Both the position numbers and the translations under genes were made by a program. The notes below the pieces were generated by a model. That model searched no databases and was not told the origin of the DNA. It was given only the letters and a program-made list of their open reading frames with translations. Below are positions 8,930 through 18,615 of a DNA stretch of 64,000 bases, one piece after another (position 1 is the first letter of the stretch; each line of letters opens with the position of its first letter). The stretch spans positions 1 through 64,000 of the forward strand of contig NZ_JBDPLH010000004.1 of NCBI RefSeq assembly GCF_040187885.1, read 5' to 3'. The stretch comes from Roseateles_E cavernae. GTDB taxonomy: Bacteria; Pseudomonadota; Gammaproteobacteria; Burkholderiales; Burkholderiaceae_C.

Positions 8930-11900
8930 TCAGGGGCTGATCAGGACCAGATCGGCCTCACGACCGGTCTTGGCCAGACCATTCAAGAGCAGCAAACCGG
9001 TCTGCGACGGCGAGGCGGCGGCACCGGCCGGGTTGTGGTTCACCGGCAGCGCGCCGTTGAAGCCGACCGGCACGCCCAGCGAGTTGCCGATGCCGCTGGC
9101 GAAGCGCGGCGTGGCCGGCGTGTAAACCATATTGGTGATGGCATCGGTCTGGCTGCCGGTGAAGTAGTTGTCGTAGGCGAAGACCGAGAAGCTGATCTTC
9201 TGGTTGATATCGGTGACGCCCAGATCGCTGGCCAGCACGGTCATGATCATATTGCCCGACATCAGATCGGCCGCAGCATAGAAGCGTGCCACCGCCCCGC
9301 CATTGCTCGATCCGTCCGGATTGAGCTTCTGTACCCAGACGATGGTCTGGCCGCTGCTGGCGAAGGTGCCGTTCTCGGCGTTATAGACCACGGCGTCGAA
9401 GATGCCATCGTTGTTGGCATCGACATAGACATTGAACTCGGCCGGATAGGCCGGGTGCGCACGCTCACCATAGGTCGAGATGCCGAACTGCAGGCCGAGT
9501 CCGCCCACATCCACCGCCCGCACGCCCGCTGCGCGCAGATCCACGATGGCCTGGCCGCCGCCATAAGCCGGCTGCTGGCTGCTGATCTGCGGGCTGCTGC
9601 CGGTCAGCGAGAAGATCTCCAGCGGGCCGGAAACCGCGCCGCCGACATTGCTGATCGGCAGATTGCCTGCGGCCGCACCGCCCAGCGCCACATTGGTCGC
9701 GGCGACCACATTGGCGCTCTTGCGCGGCAGCACATGCCAGGGCACGCTGGCCCCGTCGGTGCCGTCGGCCACGGTGATGTAGCCGTCGAACTCGACGCCC
9801 TGCAGCAGCGCGCCGTTGCCCTGGTTGGCAGCCGCACCGAGGTTCCATGCGGGCAGCTTGGAGGCATCCAGCACCAGGCTCAGCGTGAAGGCCGCCGTGC
9901 CATTGGCCGGCACCGCTATCGAGGCCGGCGCATTCAGCACCACCGCGCCGCTGGCCGCATCGTCGGCATAGCGGAAGCTGCGGGTGATGGTGTAGGTGCG
10001 CGGCGTGGTGCTGTAGTTGCGCACCGCGACCTTCTTGCTCAAGGTCATCATGCCGGTGGCACGCGGGCTGCCGAAGGACAAGGCCGGGCTGTAGCTGTTG
10101 CTGGCGTCCCAGAGGCCGGTGGTCAGCGCGGCCGAGGCATTGACGCGCAGTTCACCGGCGCCGATGCGCGAGATCGGTGCGAGCACGCCGGGCTGGGTGG
10201 CCGGGTTGGTATAGACCGTTTGGTTGGCCGCATTCATCAGCCGCGCCTTGATCTCGGGCGGCGCCGCATTCGGGTACTTCTGCAGCAGCAGCGCGGCCGC
10301 GCCGGCAACCACCGGCGCTGCGCCCGAGGTGCCACCGAAGCTTTCGGTGCCGCTGCCGCTGCCGTTGACCGCCGAGACCGAGGCGCCGGGCGCGCCGATC
10401 TCGGGCTTGATCGCGGCAAAGTTGTAGGACGGGCCGCGCGAGGAGGTCGCGGTCATGCTGCCGGCCAGCGGGATGCTGTTGGCAGGGCTGACGCTGACCT
10501 GTGCCGTGTCGGTCGGCACCGACTTCAGCACATTGCCGATGGCCTGGGTGACGACCAGGCTGGGCACCATCGGTGCACCGCCACCGAAGCTGAAGGTGGG
10601 CGCGTCGCCGGCCGCATTGTTGGCGATCACCACACCGATCGCGCCGCGGTTCGCCGCGTTTGCCACCTTGATGCTGATCGAGCAGACGCCGCGATCAATC
10701 AGGGCCACGGTGCCGGTGAAATCGATGGTCGTCGCCATCTCGCAGGCCAGCGCATTGGCCGAGCCGTTCGGGCCGGCGCGCCGCAGCGTGCCGCTGAAGC
10801 CGGCGCCTATCGGTGCCCAGTCCAGCGTTGCGGTGTTCGAGTAGACGCCGGCAATGCCGGCCGGCGCGGTCACGACCAGCGGGATGGCGCCGGCATTGGG
10901 CATGCTGGTCTGCGCCACGCTGATGGCCTCGGGCGCGTTCGACGGCGAGCCGACGATGAAGGGCCGGTCCGCCGAGTTGCCGGCAGAGATCGCGGCGACG
11001 ATGCCGAAACGCACGGCATTGCTGATCGCCTCGGTCGAGGGGTTTTCGCGCTGGCCGTAGCTGGCGCCCAGCGAGAGGTTGAGGATGTCGGCGGCGTCGG
11101 AGAAGTCCAGATCGCCGTTCGGATCCATGGCCCATTCGATGCCCTGCAGAATCGCCAGGCCGTTGCAGCTGGTGGAAACGCTGCTGCAGACCTTGACGGC
11201 GTACAGCGAGGCGCCGGGTGCCATGCCCTTGTGCAGGCCGTCCAGGCTGGCACCGGCGGCGATGTCGGCCACATGGGTGCCGTGGCCGGAGCCGACGCCC
11301 GCGTCGATCGGGTTCGGATCGGCGAGCTGCGGGCCGTTGGGCCAGGTCTCGCCGACAAAGTCATAGCCACCGATCACCTTGGCGCTGGGGAACAGGGCGG
11401 CCGGCGCCATGCCGCCAGCGGCGGCGGCGGCGGCATTGAAGTCCGAGATCAGGCCCGAGCCGCCGAGATTGCGGTGGGTGTAGTCGATGCCGGAGTCCAG
11501 CACCGCGATCTTGACGCCCTGGCCGCTCAGGCCCAGGTCCTGCAGCACCTTGGCGCCGACATAGGGCACGGTGCTGCTCAGGGCTTTCTGGTGATCGACC
11601 ACCGGGCGCAGCGCCGAGACGCCGGGCAGGCGCGCGATCTGCGGCAGCTTGGCGGCGTCGGCCGAGATCACCACGGCGTTGTAGGCCTTGCCCAGGCGCC
11701 CCAGTTCCTTGCCGCCCAGGGCCTGGATCTGGCCCATCAAGGCGTCCTGCTTGCTCTTCAGGCTGGCCATATAGGCCTGGCGTTGCGCCAGCGTCATGCC
11801 GCCGCCGGTTTTCTTCGCATTCATCGCCAGCGCCTGGGCCAGCGGCGGATCGGTCAGGCGCACGGCCACCTGCACAGTGCCGGTCTGCTGGCGCAGCAGG

Positions 11901-12043
11901 GAGTTGCGCTGCTGGGTTTGCGGGCTGGGCAGCGCGAGCGCTGCCGCCGTGTTGGGCAAGGGGGTCTGGGCGACGGCAGCGCCCAGGGCTGCCATCGCGG
12001 CGGCGCTCAGAAGGGCGTGTCTTGCGGTACGGGAACTGAACAT
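8930..12043 (-). CDS. Secreted S8 family subtilisin-like serine peptidase with PA domain
   Basis: A 1037-residue protein with a signal peptide (cleavage likely after AAVAQ, about residue 26), an inhibitor-I9-like propeptide (about 55-150) and a subtilase catalytic domain. The catalytic aspartate is D183 in VLDSGIDYTH, the histidine H257 in GSGHGTHVAD, and the serine lies in SFGGTSGAAP. A protease-associated (PA) insert with VALIDRGVCSISIKVANA lies between the His and Ser blocks. A beta-rich C-terminal region follows. This is the vacuolar/lactocepin-like architecture of extracellular proteases. The next gene downstream in transcription is yeeE on the opposite strand; the PEP-CTERM gene lies 31 bp upstream on the same strand. 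Confidence 0.9.
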   Translation of the reverse strand: MFSSRTARHALLSAAAMAALGAAVAQTPLPNTAAALALPSPQTQQRNSLLRQQTGTVQVAVRLTDPPLAQALAMNAKKTGGGMTLAQRQAYMASLKSKQDALMGQIQALGGKELGRLGKAYNAVVISADAAKLPQIARLPGVSALRPVVDHQKALSSTVPYVGAKVLQDLGLSGQGVKIAVLDSGIDYTHRNLGGSGLISDFNAAAAAAGGMAPAALFPSAKVIGGYDFVGETWPNGPQLADPNPIDAGVGSGHGTHVADIAAGASLDGLHKGMAPGASLYAVKVCSSVSTSCNGLAILQGIEWAMDPNGDLDFSDAADILNLSLGASYGQRENPSTEAISNAVRFGIVAAISAGNSADRPFIVGSPSNAPEAISVAQTSMPNAGAIPLVVTAPAGIAGVYSNTATLDWAPIGAGFSGTLRRAGPNGSANALACEMATTIDFTGTVALIDRGVCSISIKVANAANRGAIGVVIANNAAGDAPTFSFGGGAPMVPSLVVTQAIGNVLKSVPTDTAQVSVSPANSIPLAGSMTATSSRGPSYNFAAIKPEIGAPGASVSAVNGSGSGTESFGGTSGAAPVVAGAAALLLQKYPNAAPPEIKARLMNAANQTVYTNPATQPGVLAPISRIGAGELRVNASAALTTGLWDASNSYSPALSFGSPRATGMMTLSKKVAVRNYSTTPRTYTITRSFRYADDAASGAVVLNAPASIAVPANGTAAFTLSLVLDASKLPAWNLGAAANQGNGALLQGVEFDGYITVADGTDGASVPWHVLPRKSANVVAATNVALGGAAAGNLPISNVGGAVSGPLEIFSLTGSSPQISSQQPAYGGGQAIVDLRAAGVRAVDVGGLGLQFGISTYGERAHPAYPAEFNVYVDANNDGIFDAVVYNAENGTFASSGQTIVWVQKLNPDGSSNGGAVARFYAAADLMSGNMIMTVLASDLGVTDINQKISFSVFAYDNYFTGSQTDAITNMVYTPATPRFASGIGNSLGVPVGFNGALPVNHNPAGAAASPSQTGLLLLNGLAKTGREADLVLISP

Positions 12044-12074
12044 GGAGATCTCCTTGTTGCAGAAGCGGGTGGCG

Positions 12075-12791
12075 TCAGGCGGCGGCGATCATGGGCGTGC
12101 GCGGGGCGCGCCGACGCGAGGAGGCCCACAGCCCCAGGCCGGCGGCCAGCAACAGGCCCATCGTGCCGGGCTCGGGCAGCTCGGCATTGGTGGCGCCGGT
12201 CAGCTCGATGAAGTAGCTCAGTGGCGACTCGCTGCCGCTGTCAAAGCCACTCCAGCCCGCCAGCGCGCCGGCACCCGGGGCTCCACCCAGCACATCGGTG
12301 AAGCCGCCGGCCAGAAAGACCGGCAGGCTGCTGGCATCCTGGGCGGCAAAACCGCCGATGGCGACGGCCAGGTAATAGATGCCGTCGCTGATCGGTCCGC
12401 TGGCGTCTCCGGCCGGCAGCAGCGAGGTCAGGCCCATGCCGTCATCGTCGTTGGTGTAGACGCCCAGGCCAGCGGCGTCGAACAGATAGAGCGCGGTGTC
12501 GAAGCCGGTGTCTAGGGTCTTGGCCGAGAAGCTGGCGGCATCGCTGATGCGGATCTTGTAGAGATCAACCTGGTGGCGCGGGTTGCCGCCGACCGGCACG
12601 CTGGCGGTCAGCGCGCCGCCGATGCCGCTCAGGCTGTTGAAGCCGCTGTCATAGGTGGTCTGGGCCGTGCCCAGCAGGTCGCCGGCGCCCGGGGCAGTCT
12701 CGTTCCAGACGAAACCAGCCATTGCGCCGGTAGGCAGGCTGAGGGCGGCGGCTGCGGCGAGCAGCGCGGCGATCTTCTTGATGGGTTTCAT
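12075..12791 (-). CDS. PEP-CTERM sorting-domain exported protein
   Basis: A 238-residue exported protein with a signal peptide (ending GAMAG) and a C-terminal PEP-CTERM tripartite signal: PEP motif in LPEPGTMG, a hydrophobic stretch, then the basic cluster SSRRR. Such proteins are processed by exosortase and linked to exopolysaccharide or floc formation in betaproteobacteria. The body resembles bacterial pre-peptidase C-type (PPC) beta domains (FDTALYLFDAAG, and an aspartate-rich TNDDDG). The start was placed at the ATG before KPIKKIAALL, which begins the signal peptide; the frame stays open about 230 bp further upstream without a plausible start. Confidence 0.85.
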   Translation of the reverse strand: MKPIKKIAALLAAAAALSLPTGAMAGFVWNETAPGAGDLLGTAQTTYDSGFNSLSGIGGALTASVPVGGNPRHQVDLYKIRISDAASFSAKTLDTGFDTALYLFDAAGLGVYTNDDDGMGLTSLLPAGDASGPISDGIYYLAVAIGGFAAQDASSLPVFLAGGFTDVLGGAPGAGALAGWSGFDSGSESPLSYFIELTGATNAELPEPGTMGLLLAAGLGLWASSRRRAPRTPMIAAA

Positions 12792-13259
12792 GAGGCAAGC
12801 TCCTGTGAGGGCGCGAATCCGCGAGGGACCAATGGCAATATGTGTGGCACCGTGACCAAGCGTTCGCCGGTTCTGATCGGTCCCCGTACTGCCCATGCGG
12901 ACCTCGTCGTCGGAACTTGCGCTGCCTGCCCTGCTGCGGCCGCTGAGCCGCAGCTCACCATGCCGCGAGGCCCGACGATAAGCCGCGCATCGCACTTCGC
13001 ACATCGCCGGACTCCCCCACATTCAAGGGGGTGGGGTCAGGGCTTGTCAGTGCGCGCAATAGGGTCCGGCCGTGACTTTCTTCACAGTGAAAACAGGCCG
13101 ATAAACCGGGGCCAAACCGCCGCCGGACGGGGTCTGCTCCTAGGGAATGTCCCAGGTCGGTTTTGCGGCCCTCGCGACGCTGCAGCCGGCCCGCAGCGTT
13201 AATGCGCTCTTAAACCCAGTCCCTCTAAGCTGGCCGTCTATCCAGACGGAGGACGGGCG
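12792..13259. other. 468-bp intergenic region without a gene
   Basis: No convincing coding frame is seen. The stretch separates the divergent PEP-CTERM and erythromycin-esterase-like genes and must hold both promoters. A good ribosome site (GACGGAGGACGGGCG) precedes the ATG at 13260. No clear operator was identified. Confidence 0.5.
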
Positions 13260-14483
13260 ATGAGCGGACGAAGACAGTGGCTGGCAGCCGCGCTGCTGGC
13301 GGCGATGCCGGTGGCGCCGGCCTTTGGCGATGTGGCGATGAGCTGGGTTGGCCGGCATGCCCAGGCGATGCCGGCGGCCACGCCGGCCGAGATCAGCGAC
13401 GCGCAGCTGCAGGCCTTTGGCGCGGCCGTCGGCTCGGCGCGGGTGGTGGCGCTGGGTGAGCAGACCCATGGCGGGCGCGAGGAGTTCGAGCTGCGGCTGC
13501 GGCTGCTGCGCTATCTGCACGAGCACAAGGGCTTCGATGTGCTGCTGCTGGAGAGCGGGGTGTTCGATATCGCGCTGCTGCAAGAGGCCATGCAGCGCGG
13601 CGAGAAGCTCGACGCGCTGGCGCCCGGCAAGGTGTTCTACATGTACTCGAAGAGCGATGCCGGTCGCAGCCTGCTGCGCTATCTGGACGAGCGCCAGGCC
13701 GGGCCACGCCCGCTGCTGCTCTCGGGCATAGACAGCCAGCTCAGCGGCGAGCTGAGCCAGCGCGAGCTGCTGCCGCGGCTGAAGGCGCGTCTGGGCGGTG
13801 CCGAGCCCGACTGGCCGCTGTTCGAGCGTCTGGCGGCCGCGCTGTTCGCGCTCGAGCGGCGCGCGCCGCCGGTCGCCGAGCAGCAGCGCTTCGAGGCGCT
13901 GGCCGAGCGGCTGCGCGGCCGGCTCTGTGCCGGCAAGCACCGTGGCGAGGACGGCCTGCTGTGCCGCAGCCTGGCCAGCCTGCAGGCCCAGGCCGCGACC
14001 CTGTGGCGTGGCGACTATCAGCGCGACCATGCGATGGCCGACAACGTGCTGTGGCAGCTGCAGCAGCTCTACCCGGGCAAGAAGGCGGTGATCTGGGGCC
14101 ACATCATCCATCTGGGCCGGGGCGTCAAGCTGGATGCCAAGCACCGCTTTGCCGGCGACATCCTGGGCGAGAAACTGGGCCGCGACTACTATGTGCTGAA
14201 CACGACGGCGCTGCAGGGTTCCTTCCTCGAATTCGCCTCGGGCCAGGTCCAGCCGGTGCCGCCGGCCTATCCGCGCAGCCTGGAGGCGGCGCTGGCGCAG
14301 AACCCGGCCGAGTTCATCTTCCTGGACGCGCCGCGACCGATGCGCGCCGATCTTGCCGGTCTGCCCTCGCGGTCCATGGAGTTCGGCTATGGCCTGCCCA
14401 CCGGCGGCGGCGCGGGCCTGGGTCGACACTGGGACGGCGTGTTCTATATCCGCGAGCTGCTCCCGGTGACGATGGAGCGCTGA
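13260..14483 (+). CDS. Erythromycin esterase family protein (exported)
   Basis: A 407-residue protein with a signal peptide (cleaved after about residue 23, APAFG-D) and the family's metal/active-site motif GEQTHGGREEF near 67-77. Later conserved blocks are LLLESGVFD, RDHAMADNVLWQL and the histidine of WGHIIHLGRG, all characteristic of the EreA/EreB and succinoglycan-biosynthesis esterase family. Most chromosomal members are not resistance enzymes, and their physiological substrates are unknown. An export signal is unlike EreA/EreB, so macrolide resistance should not be assumed. Confidence 0.85.
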   Translation: MSGRRQWLAAALLAAMPVAPAFGDVAMSWVGRHAQAMPAATPAEISDAQLQAFGAAVGSARVVALGEQTHGGREEFELRLRLLRYLHEHKGFDVLLLESGVFDIALLQEAMQRGEKLDALAPGKVFYMYSKSDAGRSLLRYLDERQAGPRPLLLSGIDSQLSGELSQRELLPRLKARLGGAEPDWPLFERLAAALFALERRAPPVAEQQRFEALAERLRGRLCAGKHRGEDGLLCRSLASLQAQAATLWRGDYQRDHAMADNVLWQLQQLYPGKKAVIWGHIIHLGRGVKLDAKHRFAGDILGEKLGRDYYVLNTTALQGSFLEFASGQVQPVPPAYPRSLEAALAQNPAEFIFLDAPRPMRADLAGLPSRSMEFGYGLPTGGGAGLGRHWDGVFYIRELLPVTMER

Positions 14484-14500
14484 AACGGCCGGTCCTCGGT

Positions 14501-15055
14501 TCAGGCCACGAGCAGCTTGTGCACCAGCTCCGGCGTGGTCGCGGCCTCGTACTTCTTCATCAGCCGGGCGCGGTAGACATCGACGGTGCGCGGGCTGATG
14601 CCCAGGCGCCGGCCGATCAGCTTGCTGGTCAGGCCCTCGATCAGCAGCGCCGCGATCTCGCGCTCGCGGGCGGTCAGGTCGGCCTTGATCTGGCGGTGCG
14701 CCGACAGGTCCTCGAAGCTCCAGATGCCCTTCGCGTGCGGGTCCTCGGGGTCCAGTGCGCGGCCCGAGACATGGCACCAGAACAGCTGGCCGCCCTCGGG
14801 GCCGGCGACCCGGCGCATCACCCGGTCGTCGGCATAGAAGCCGGTGGCGTCCAGGCTGGCGACGATGCGCGCGCCGGTGCGCTCGAACTCGGCCGGGCTG
14901 GGGTAGAGCAGCTCGAAGCTGTGGCCGACGAGCTGCTCGCGCTGCGCACCGAAGATCGCGAGCACGCGGTGGTTGCAGTCCAGGATCTGGCGGCGCTCGG
15001 ACAGGATCAGGCCAATAGGCGCCATCTCGAAGGCGGTGCGATAGTCCACGCTCAT
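14501..15055 (-). CDS. PAS-LuxR family response-type transcriptional regulator
   Basis: A 184-residue protein with a PAS sensor domain (about 1-115, beginning DYRTAFEMAPIGLIL) and a C-terminal LuxR/GerE helix-turn-helix (about 122-180, LTAREREIAALLIEGLTSKLIGRRLGIS in parts). The ligand is unknown; PAS domains commonly bind heme, flavin or small carboxylates. The start is the ATG that overlaps the end of the upstream thioesterase gene by 4 bp, which suggests co-transcription and that the thioesterase pathway intermediate could be sensed. That link is inference. Confidence 0.85.
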   Translation of the reverse strand: MSVDYRTAFEMAPIGLILSERRQILDCNHRVLAIFGAQREQLVGHSFELLYPSPAEFERTGARIVASLDATGFYADDRVMRRVAGPEGGQLFWCHVSGRALDPEDPHAKGIWSFEDLSAHRQIKADLTAREREIAALLIEGLTSKLIGRRLGISPRTVDVYRARLMKKYEAATTPELVHKLLVA

Positions 15056-15462
15056 CCGAGCAGCGCGTAGGTGGTGGTGGCCTGCACGGCGAGGCGGCCG
15101 TCGGGGTTGGCGATGTCTATCGTGCCGAAGGCCAGGCTCTTGCCGCTGCGCAGCACCTTGGCGCTGATCAGGCAGTGGTCCGCCGAGATGGGGCGCAGAA
15201 AGCTGGTGTTCAGCTGCACCGTGGTCATGGGCCTGAACTCGCCGAGCTCGGCCATCATCGCCAGCACCATCGCGGTATCGGCCGCCGCCATCGCGGCCTG
15301 GCCGCACATCACGCCGCCCACATGCACATACTCGCGCTTGACCGGCATCAGCAGGCGCACCGCGCCCGGTGCGGCCTCCTGCACCTGGAGCTCCATGGCT
15401 GTGATCCAGGGGGCGAAGATGGTCGGAATGGCGGCTTGCAGGTCGGCGGTGCTGAGAGGCAT
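15052..15462 (-). CDS. PaaI-type hotdog-fold thioesterase
   Basis: A 136-residue hotdog-fold protein with the helix-start motif YVHVGGVMCGQAAMAAAD, where the glycine pair and aspartate occupy the PaaI active-site positions, followed by LNTSFLRPI. Members hydrolyse acyl- or aryl-CoA thioesters. It is the first gene of a two-gene unit with the PAS-LuxR regulator (4-bp overlap). Substrate not identifiable. Confidence 0.85.
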   Translation of the reverse strand: MPLSTADLQAAIPTIFAPWITAMELQVQEAAPGAVRLLMPVKREYVHVGGVMCGQAAMAAADTAMVLAMMAELGEFRPMTTVQLNTSFLRPISADHCLISAKVLRSGKSLAFGTIDIANPDGRLAVQATTTYALLG

Positions 15463-15589
15463 GGCTTGGATTCTTGGCGCGGGGCGCTCGGCTGGGTTGG
15501 CGGGTGTGCAGCATGGTAGCGGCGACTGGCGCGCCGCTGCCATGCTATCCGGCCCCGCTGCCCGGCCTTGCCGCCCGGCGGAGCCGGCA

Positions 15590-17278
15590 TCAGCTTCGCA
15601 GCTTTGTGAACTCCAGATTCCGCGCGCCATCGACCAGGATCTGAAAGCTGCTGACCGCATGGCCTGTGCGAATGAACTTCAGGCCGCTCAGGAAATTCTT
15701 GTCGCCGGTAAAGATGTCGCCATGGACCGGTGCGAAATTCACCGTGCCGATATGCAGGTTTCTGGCCGTCAGCACGCCGTCTGTCTCCACCAGTTCAATC
15801 ATGGTGTTGAGATCCCTGTTGAAGAAAGTCCCGGTGAATTGCGCCAGCTCGGCTTTCGTGTAACTCGCTGGCTGGTAAGCATTGAAAACCACCGGGTCGC
15901 TGCCCGTCACGCTGAGTTTCATCTGGCGGCCGTCCCGCCCCTCGGTCAATTGCAGCAGGAATTTGTCATCGCTTGGAATCTTCAGCTGCAACAGCGCCGC
16001 ACTCAGCGGCAGGATCTCCCATTCCGCCCCCGGCCTGCTGTAGTGCAGGACATTGTCCTTGAGATGGATCTTGGTGGCCTGGGCTGCCAGAGGGCTCCAG
16101 TAGCTGCCCTGGATATTCTGCAGTTGTGCGGCGCTCAGTTTGGCGGCTTCAATCTTGGTGAAATCGATGGTTTCAGCCTCGGTGAAGTGTTTCTCCAAAA
16201 AAAGGAATGCCAAGCGCATCCCATAGGCGCCGTTATAGGCCAGCCCCGAACTCAGCACGATGACCGAGAAGTCCTGCTCCGGAAAGCGAATCGAGGTGCT
16301 TGCATAGCCGCCATGGCTGCCGGTTTGAAATTGCTTGGGAATGCCTCTTTCCTTACCCTCGTGTTGCTGGCCATAGATGGTGGCACCGGAGGCGCTACGA
16401 ATGGGTGTGCCGTCATCAAGCCGTAGCGCCCCATGCAGTTTCTTTGCAAGGCCGTGCGACAGGACATGGCGCTTCCAGGTCGCCATATCGCGAATGGAGC
16501 TGTAGAGGCTTGCGTAGGCTGCCGCGCCGCGCTCGCCGTGGCTGGGGCTATAACCCGTCTTGGGGTCACCGCTATAGGGCGTGGCCAGATTTGACAAGGG
16601 CGCAGCGCTCGCAAACAGGGTGTTGCTCATTCCCAGCGGCTCGAAGAGCTGTTCCTTGCAATACGCATCAAATGATTGCCCGGTCACCACTTCGACGAGC
16701 TTTTGCAAGACAAGAAACCGGGTGTCGGCAATGCTGGAGTAGGCCTGGCCCGGCGTGAAGTTTGCCTGGCGCTGCCGTTTGATGTAGTCGGGAAGGCCGG
16801 CTTTCTGACCCGCTTCGGTGGGTTTGGCGCCGGTCAAGGCGTGGAGAATTCGATAGCTGTGCAGCCCGTCGGTGGAACTCAGGAGGTGATTGATACTGAT
16901 GGGTTTCCCGAAGTCCGGCAGTGCCGGTAAATAGGTTCTGACGTCATCACTCAGGGAAACTTTTCCCTCCTGCTCCAGTTTCAGGATTGCAAAGGCAATC
17001 ACCTCCCAGGCCAGCTTGTCGACATGGAAGCGGGTGTCCACGGTGGCCGGCACCTTGTATTCCAGACTGGCCTGGCCAAAGGCTTGCTGGTAAATCAAGC
17101 TGCCTTTGCTGATGACAGCAATAGCCAGGGCCGGGCGGTTGGGGTCCTTGAAATCGGCGAGGACTCTATCCACCGCCGCCTGCGCGGCGGGGTCCAGCTG
17201 CGCGCTGGCCAACTGGGGCAAGAGGGCCAGGCAGGCGATGCCGAACAACTGCGATAGCGAGTATTTCATGCTGTTCAT
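15590..17278 (-). CDS. Beta-lactamase-class-C-like exported protein lacking the SxxK catalytic motif
   Basis: A 562-residue exported protein (signal peptide ending LASAQ) of the serine-hydrolase/penicillin-binding fold. The N-terminal domain (about 30-370) aligns with class C beta-lactamase relatives through VDTRFHV...FAILKLEQEGKVSLSDDVRTYLP. A beta-rich C-terminal domain follows, as in many such hydrolases. At the expected SxxK site it reads KLAW, so the nucleophile serine and the lysine are both absent, and the YxN motif is YSS. It is probably a binding or scaffolding pseudoenzyme. It lies 9 bp downstream of the DJ-1 fusion gene in the same orientation. The region is less GC-rich than its neighbours. 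Confidence 0.8.
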   Translation of the reverse strand: MNSMKYSLSQLFGIACLALLPQLASAQLDPAAQAAVDRVLADFKDPNRPALAIAVISKGSLIYQQAFGQASLEYKVPATVDTRFHVDKLAWEVIAFAILKLEQEGKVSLSDDVRTYLPALPDFGKPISINHLLSSTDGLHSYRILHALTGAKPTEAGQKAGLPDYIKRQRQANFTPGQAYSSIADTRFLVLQKLVEVVTGQSFDAYCKEQLFEPLGMSNTLFASAAPLSNLATPYSGDPKTGYSPSHGERGAAAYASLYSSIRDMATWKRHVLSHGLAKKLHGALRLDDGTPIRSASGATIYGQQHEGKERGIPKQFQTGSHGGYASTSIRFPEQDFSVIVLSSGLAYNGAYGMRLAFLFLEKHFTEAETIDFTKIEAAKLSAAQLQNIQGSYWSPLAAQATKIHLKDNVLHYSRPGAEWEILPLSAALLQLKIPSDDKFLLQLTEGRDGRQMKLSVTGSDPVVFNAYQPASYTKAELAQFTGTFFNRDLNTMIELVETDGVLTARNLHIGTVNFAPVHGDIFTGDKNFLSGLKFIRTGHAVSSFQILVDGARNLEFTKLRS

Positions 17279-17287
17279 CTCGTTGAA

Positions 17288-18421
17288 TCACAGGGTTTGA
17301 ATCGCTTCGATGACCTTGTTGGCCACGGAGGCTGTTGATGAAGGATCCTGGCCGGTGATGAATCGGCCATCGACCACGAAGAAGTTGCTGCCGAAAGTCT
17401 TTGCATGCACCAGATCGCCGCCGTTTTCCTTGACTTTGGCATCGATGGAGAAAGGGAAGGTCTTGTAATAGGCCGCTTCCTTGTTCTCAAAGCTGTCCGG
17501 GTAGCCGGTGATCTTCTTGTTCAAGAACAATGACACACCGGCCTCGTCCTTCAAATTGACGATGCCGGCGGTGCCGTGGCAGACCGCAGAAATGACGCCG
17601 CCATTCTTGTATACCCGGCCGGCGATGCCTTGAATCTCGGCGTTGTCGGCCACGCCAAACATCGCCGCCCCACCGCCGCTGTAGTAGACGGCCTGGTAAT
17701 CATCCGGCTTGATTTGCGCGGGCTTGAAGGTGTGCTTCAGCAGATTCATGAACTCGCTGTCGTACAGATACTGCTTTTGCGTCGGATTGGAGGTCGCGAC
17801 ATAGCCGATCGGAATCGCGCCGCCCTGTGGGCTGACAAAGTCCACCGCATAGCCATGCTTCTTAAAGATGTCATAGGCGATGACAATCTCGGAAAAATGG
17901 TTGGCCGCATCGATCTTGGTGTTGCCGTAAGTGTGTTGGTTGGAGGCGATGAACAGGATCTTCTTGCCTGACTTGGGTGCCGCCTTCCAGGTGTAGCTCT
18001 TGTTGACGATTTTCCAGCTGCCCTCGTATTTGACCAGCTGAAAATAGTCGGTAAAGAGGCGTGAGCCGGGCACCAGAATCTCGACCTTGGCCGTGGCCAC
18101 ATCGTTTTCGATGTCGGTCGAAACAATCCTCCCGATGCGCTTCATCTTTCCGTAGGCGGTGACGTCCTTGATGTACTGCTCGCCCGAGCGAATCAGCAGT
18201 TTATTTTCCGGCGTGGTGGCGTACAGCTTGAAATCGGGGTGGAAGGCTTTTCTGAGCCGCTCCGGCTGCCCATCGGCCACCCCTTCCATATAGTCAAGCA
18301 AGGTGTCGTGGACCTGCTCGGTGTCGGTCTTGTTCTGCGCCAGCCCGGCACCCGCAGCACCCAGGCACAGCAAAAGCCCGAGAATCTTCGAGAAACTGCC
18401 CAGCAGATTGTTTTGATTCAT
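17288..18421 (-). CDS. Exported SnoaL-like/DJ-1-PfpI fusion protein
   Basis: A 377-residue protein with a signal peptide (ending GAGLAQ), an N-terminal NTF2/SnoaL-like domain (about 33-150, lumazine-binding type with DTLLDYMEGVADG) and a C-terminal DJ-1/PfpI domain (about 155-375). The nucleophile elbow is AVCHGTAG with the usual Cys-His pair, and YYSGGGAAMF precedes it. The DJ-1 half resembles class I glutamine-amidotransferase-like chaperone/glyoxalase proteins of the HchA type. The gene precedes the serine-hydrolase pseudoenzyme by 9 bp and is transcribed away from the AraC gene beyond it. A periplasmic DJ-1 is unusual; the substrate is unknown. Confidence 0.8.
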   Translation of the reverse strand: MNQNNLLGSFSKILGLLLCLGAAGAGLAQNKTDTEQVHDTLLDYMEGVADGQPERLRKAFHPDFKLYATTPENKLLIRSGEQYIKDVTAYGKMKRIGRIVSTDIENDVATAKVEILVPGSRLFTDYFQLVKYEGSWKIVNKSYTWKAAPKSGKKILFIASNQHTYGNTKIDAANHFSEIVIAYDIFKKHGYAVDFVSPQGGAIPIGYVATSNPTQKQYLYDSEFMNLLKHTFKPAQIKPDDYQAVYYSGGGAAMFGVADNAEIQGIAGRVYKNGGVISAVCHGTAGIVNLKDEAGVSLFLNKKITGYPDSFENKEAAYYKTFPFSIDAKVKENGGDLVHAKTFGSNFFVVDGRFITGQDPSSTASVANKVIEAIQTL

Positions 18422-18615
18422 ATATCGCCCTAGATATGTAGACAGTGTTGGCGAAAGTCGCCTGTTCAGCCTCCGATCCGTCCATGCGTCGTGCAGGTGA
18501 CAGATCGGGCCAGGGAGCAATCTAGGGCAGGCAGGGGGCGGGCGGCTCTGCGATCATGAATCCGAACTCCGGATACATGATTCCGTAGCGAAGGCGCCGG
18601 GGCGGCGCGGGCCGA

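Noticed and set aside
8810..12211. An open frame of 1133 codons on the plus strand opposite the subtilase gene
   Set aside because: Antisense to a peptidase with an intact catalytic triad; low-complexity composition and no recognisable domain.
13260..14483. Macrolide resistance gene ereA/ereB
   Set aside because: Family membership is clear but it is a chromosomal exported protein; nothing shows that it hydrolyses erythromycin.
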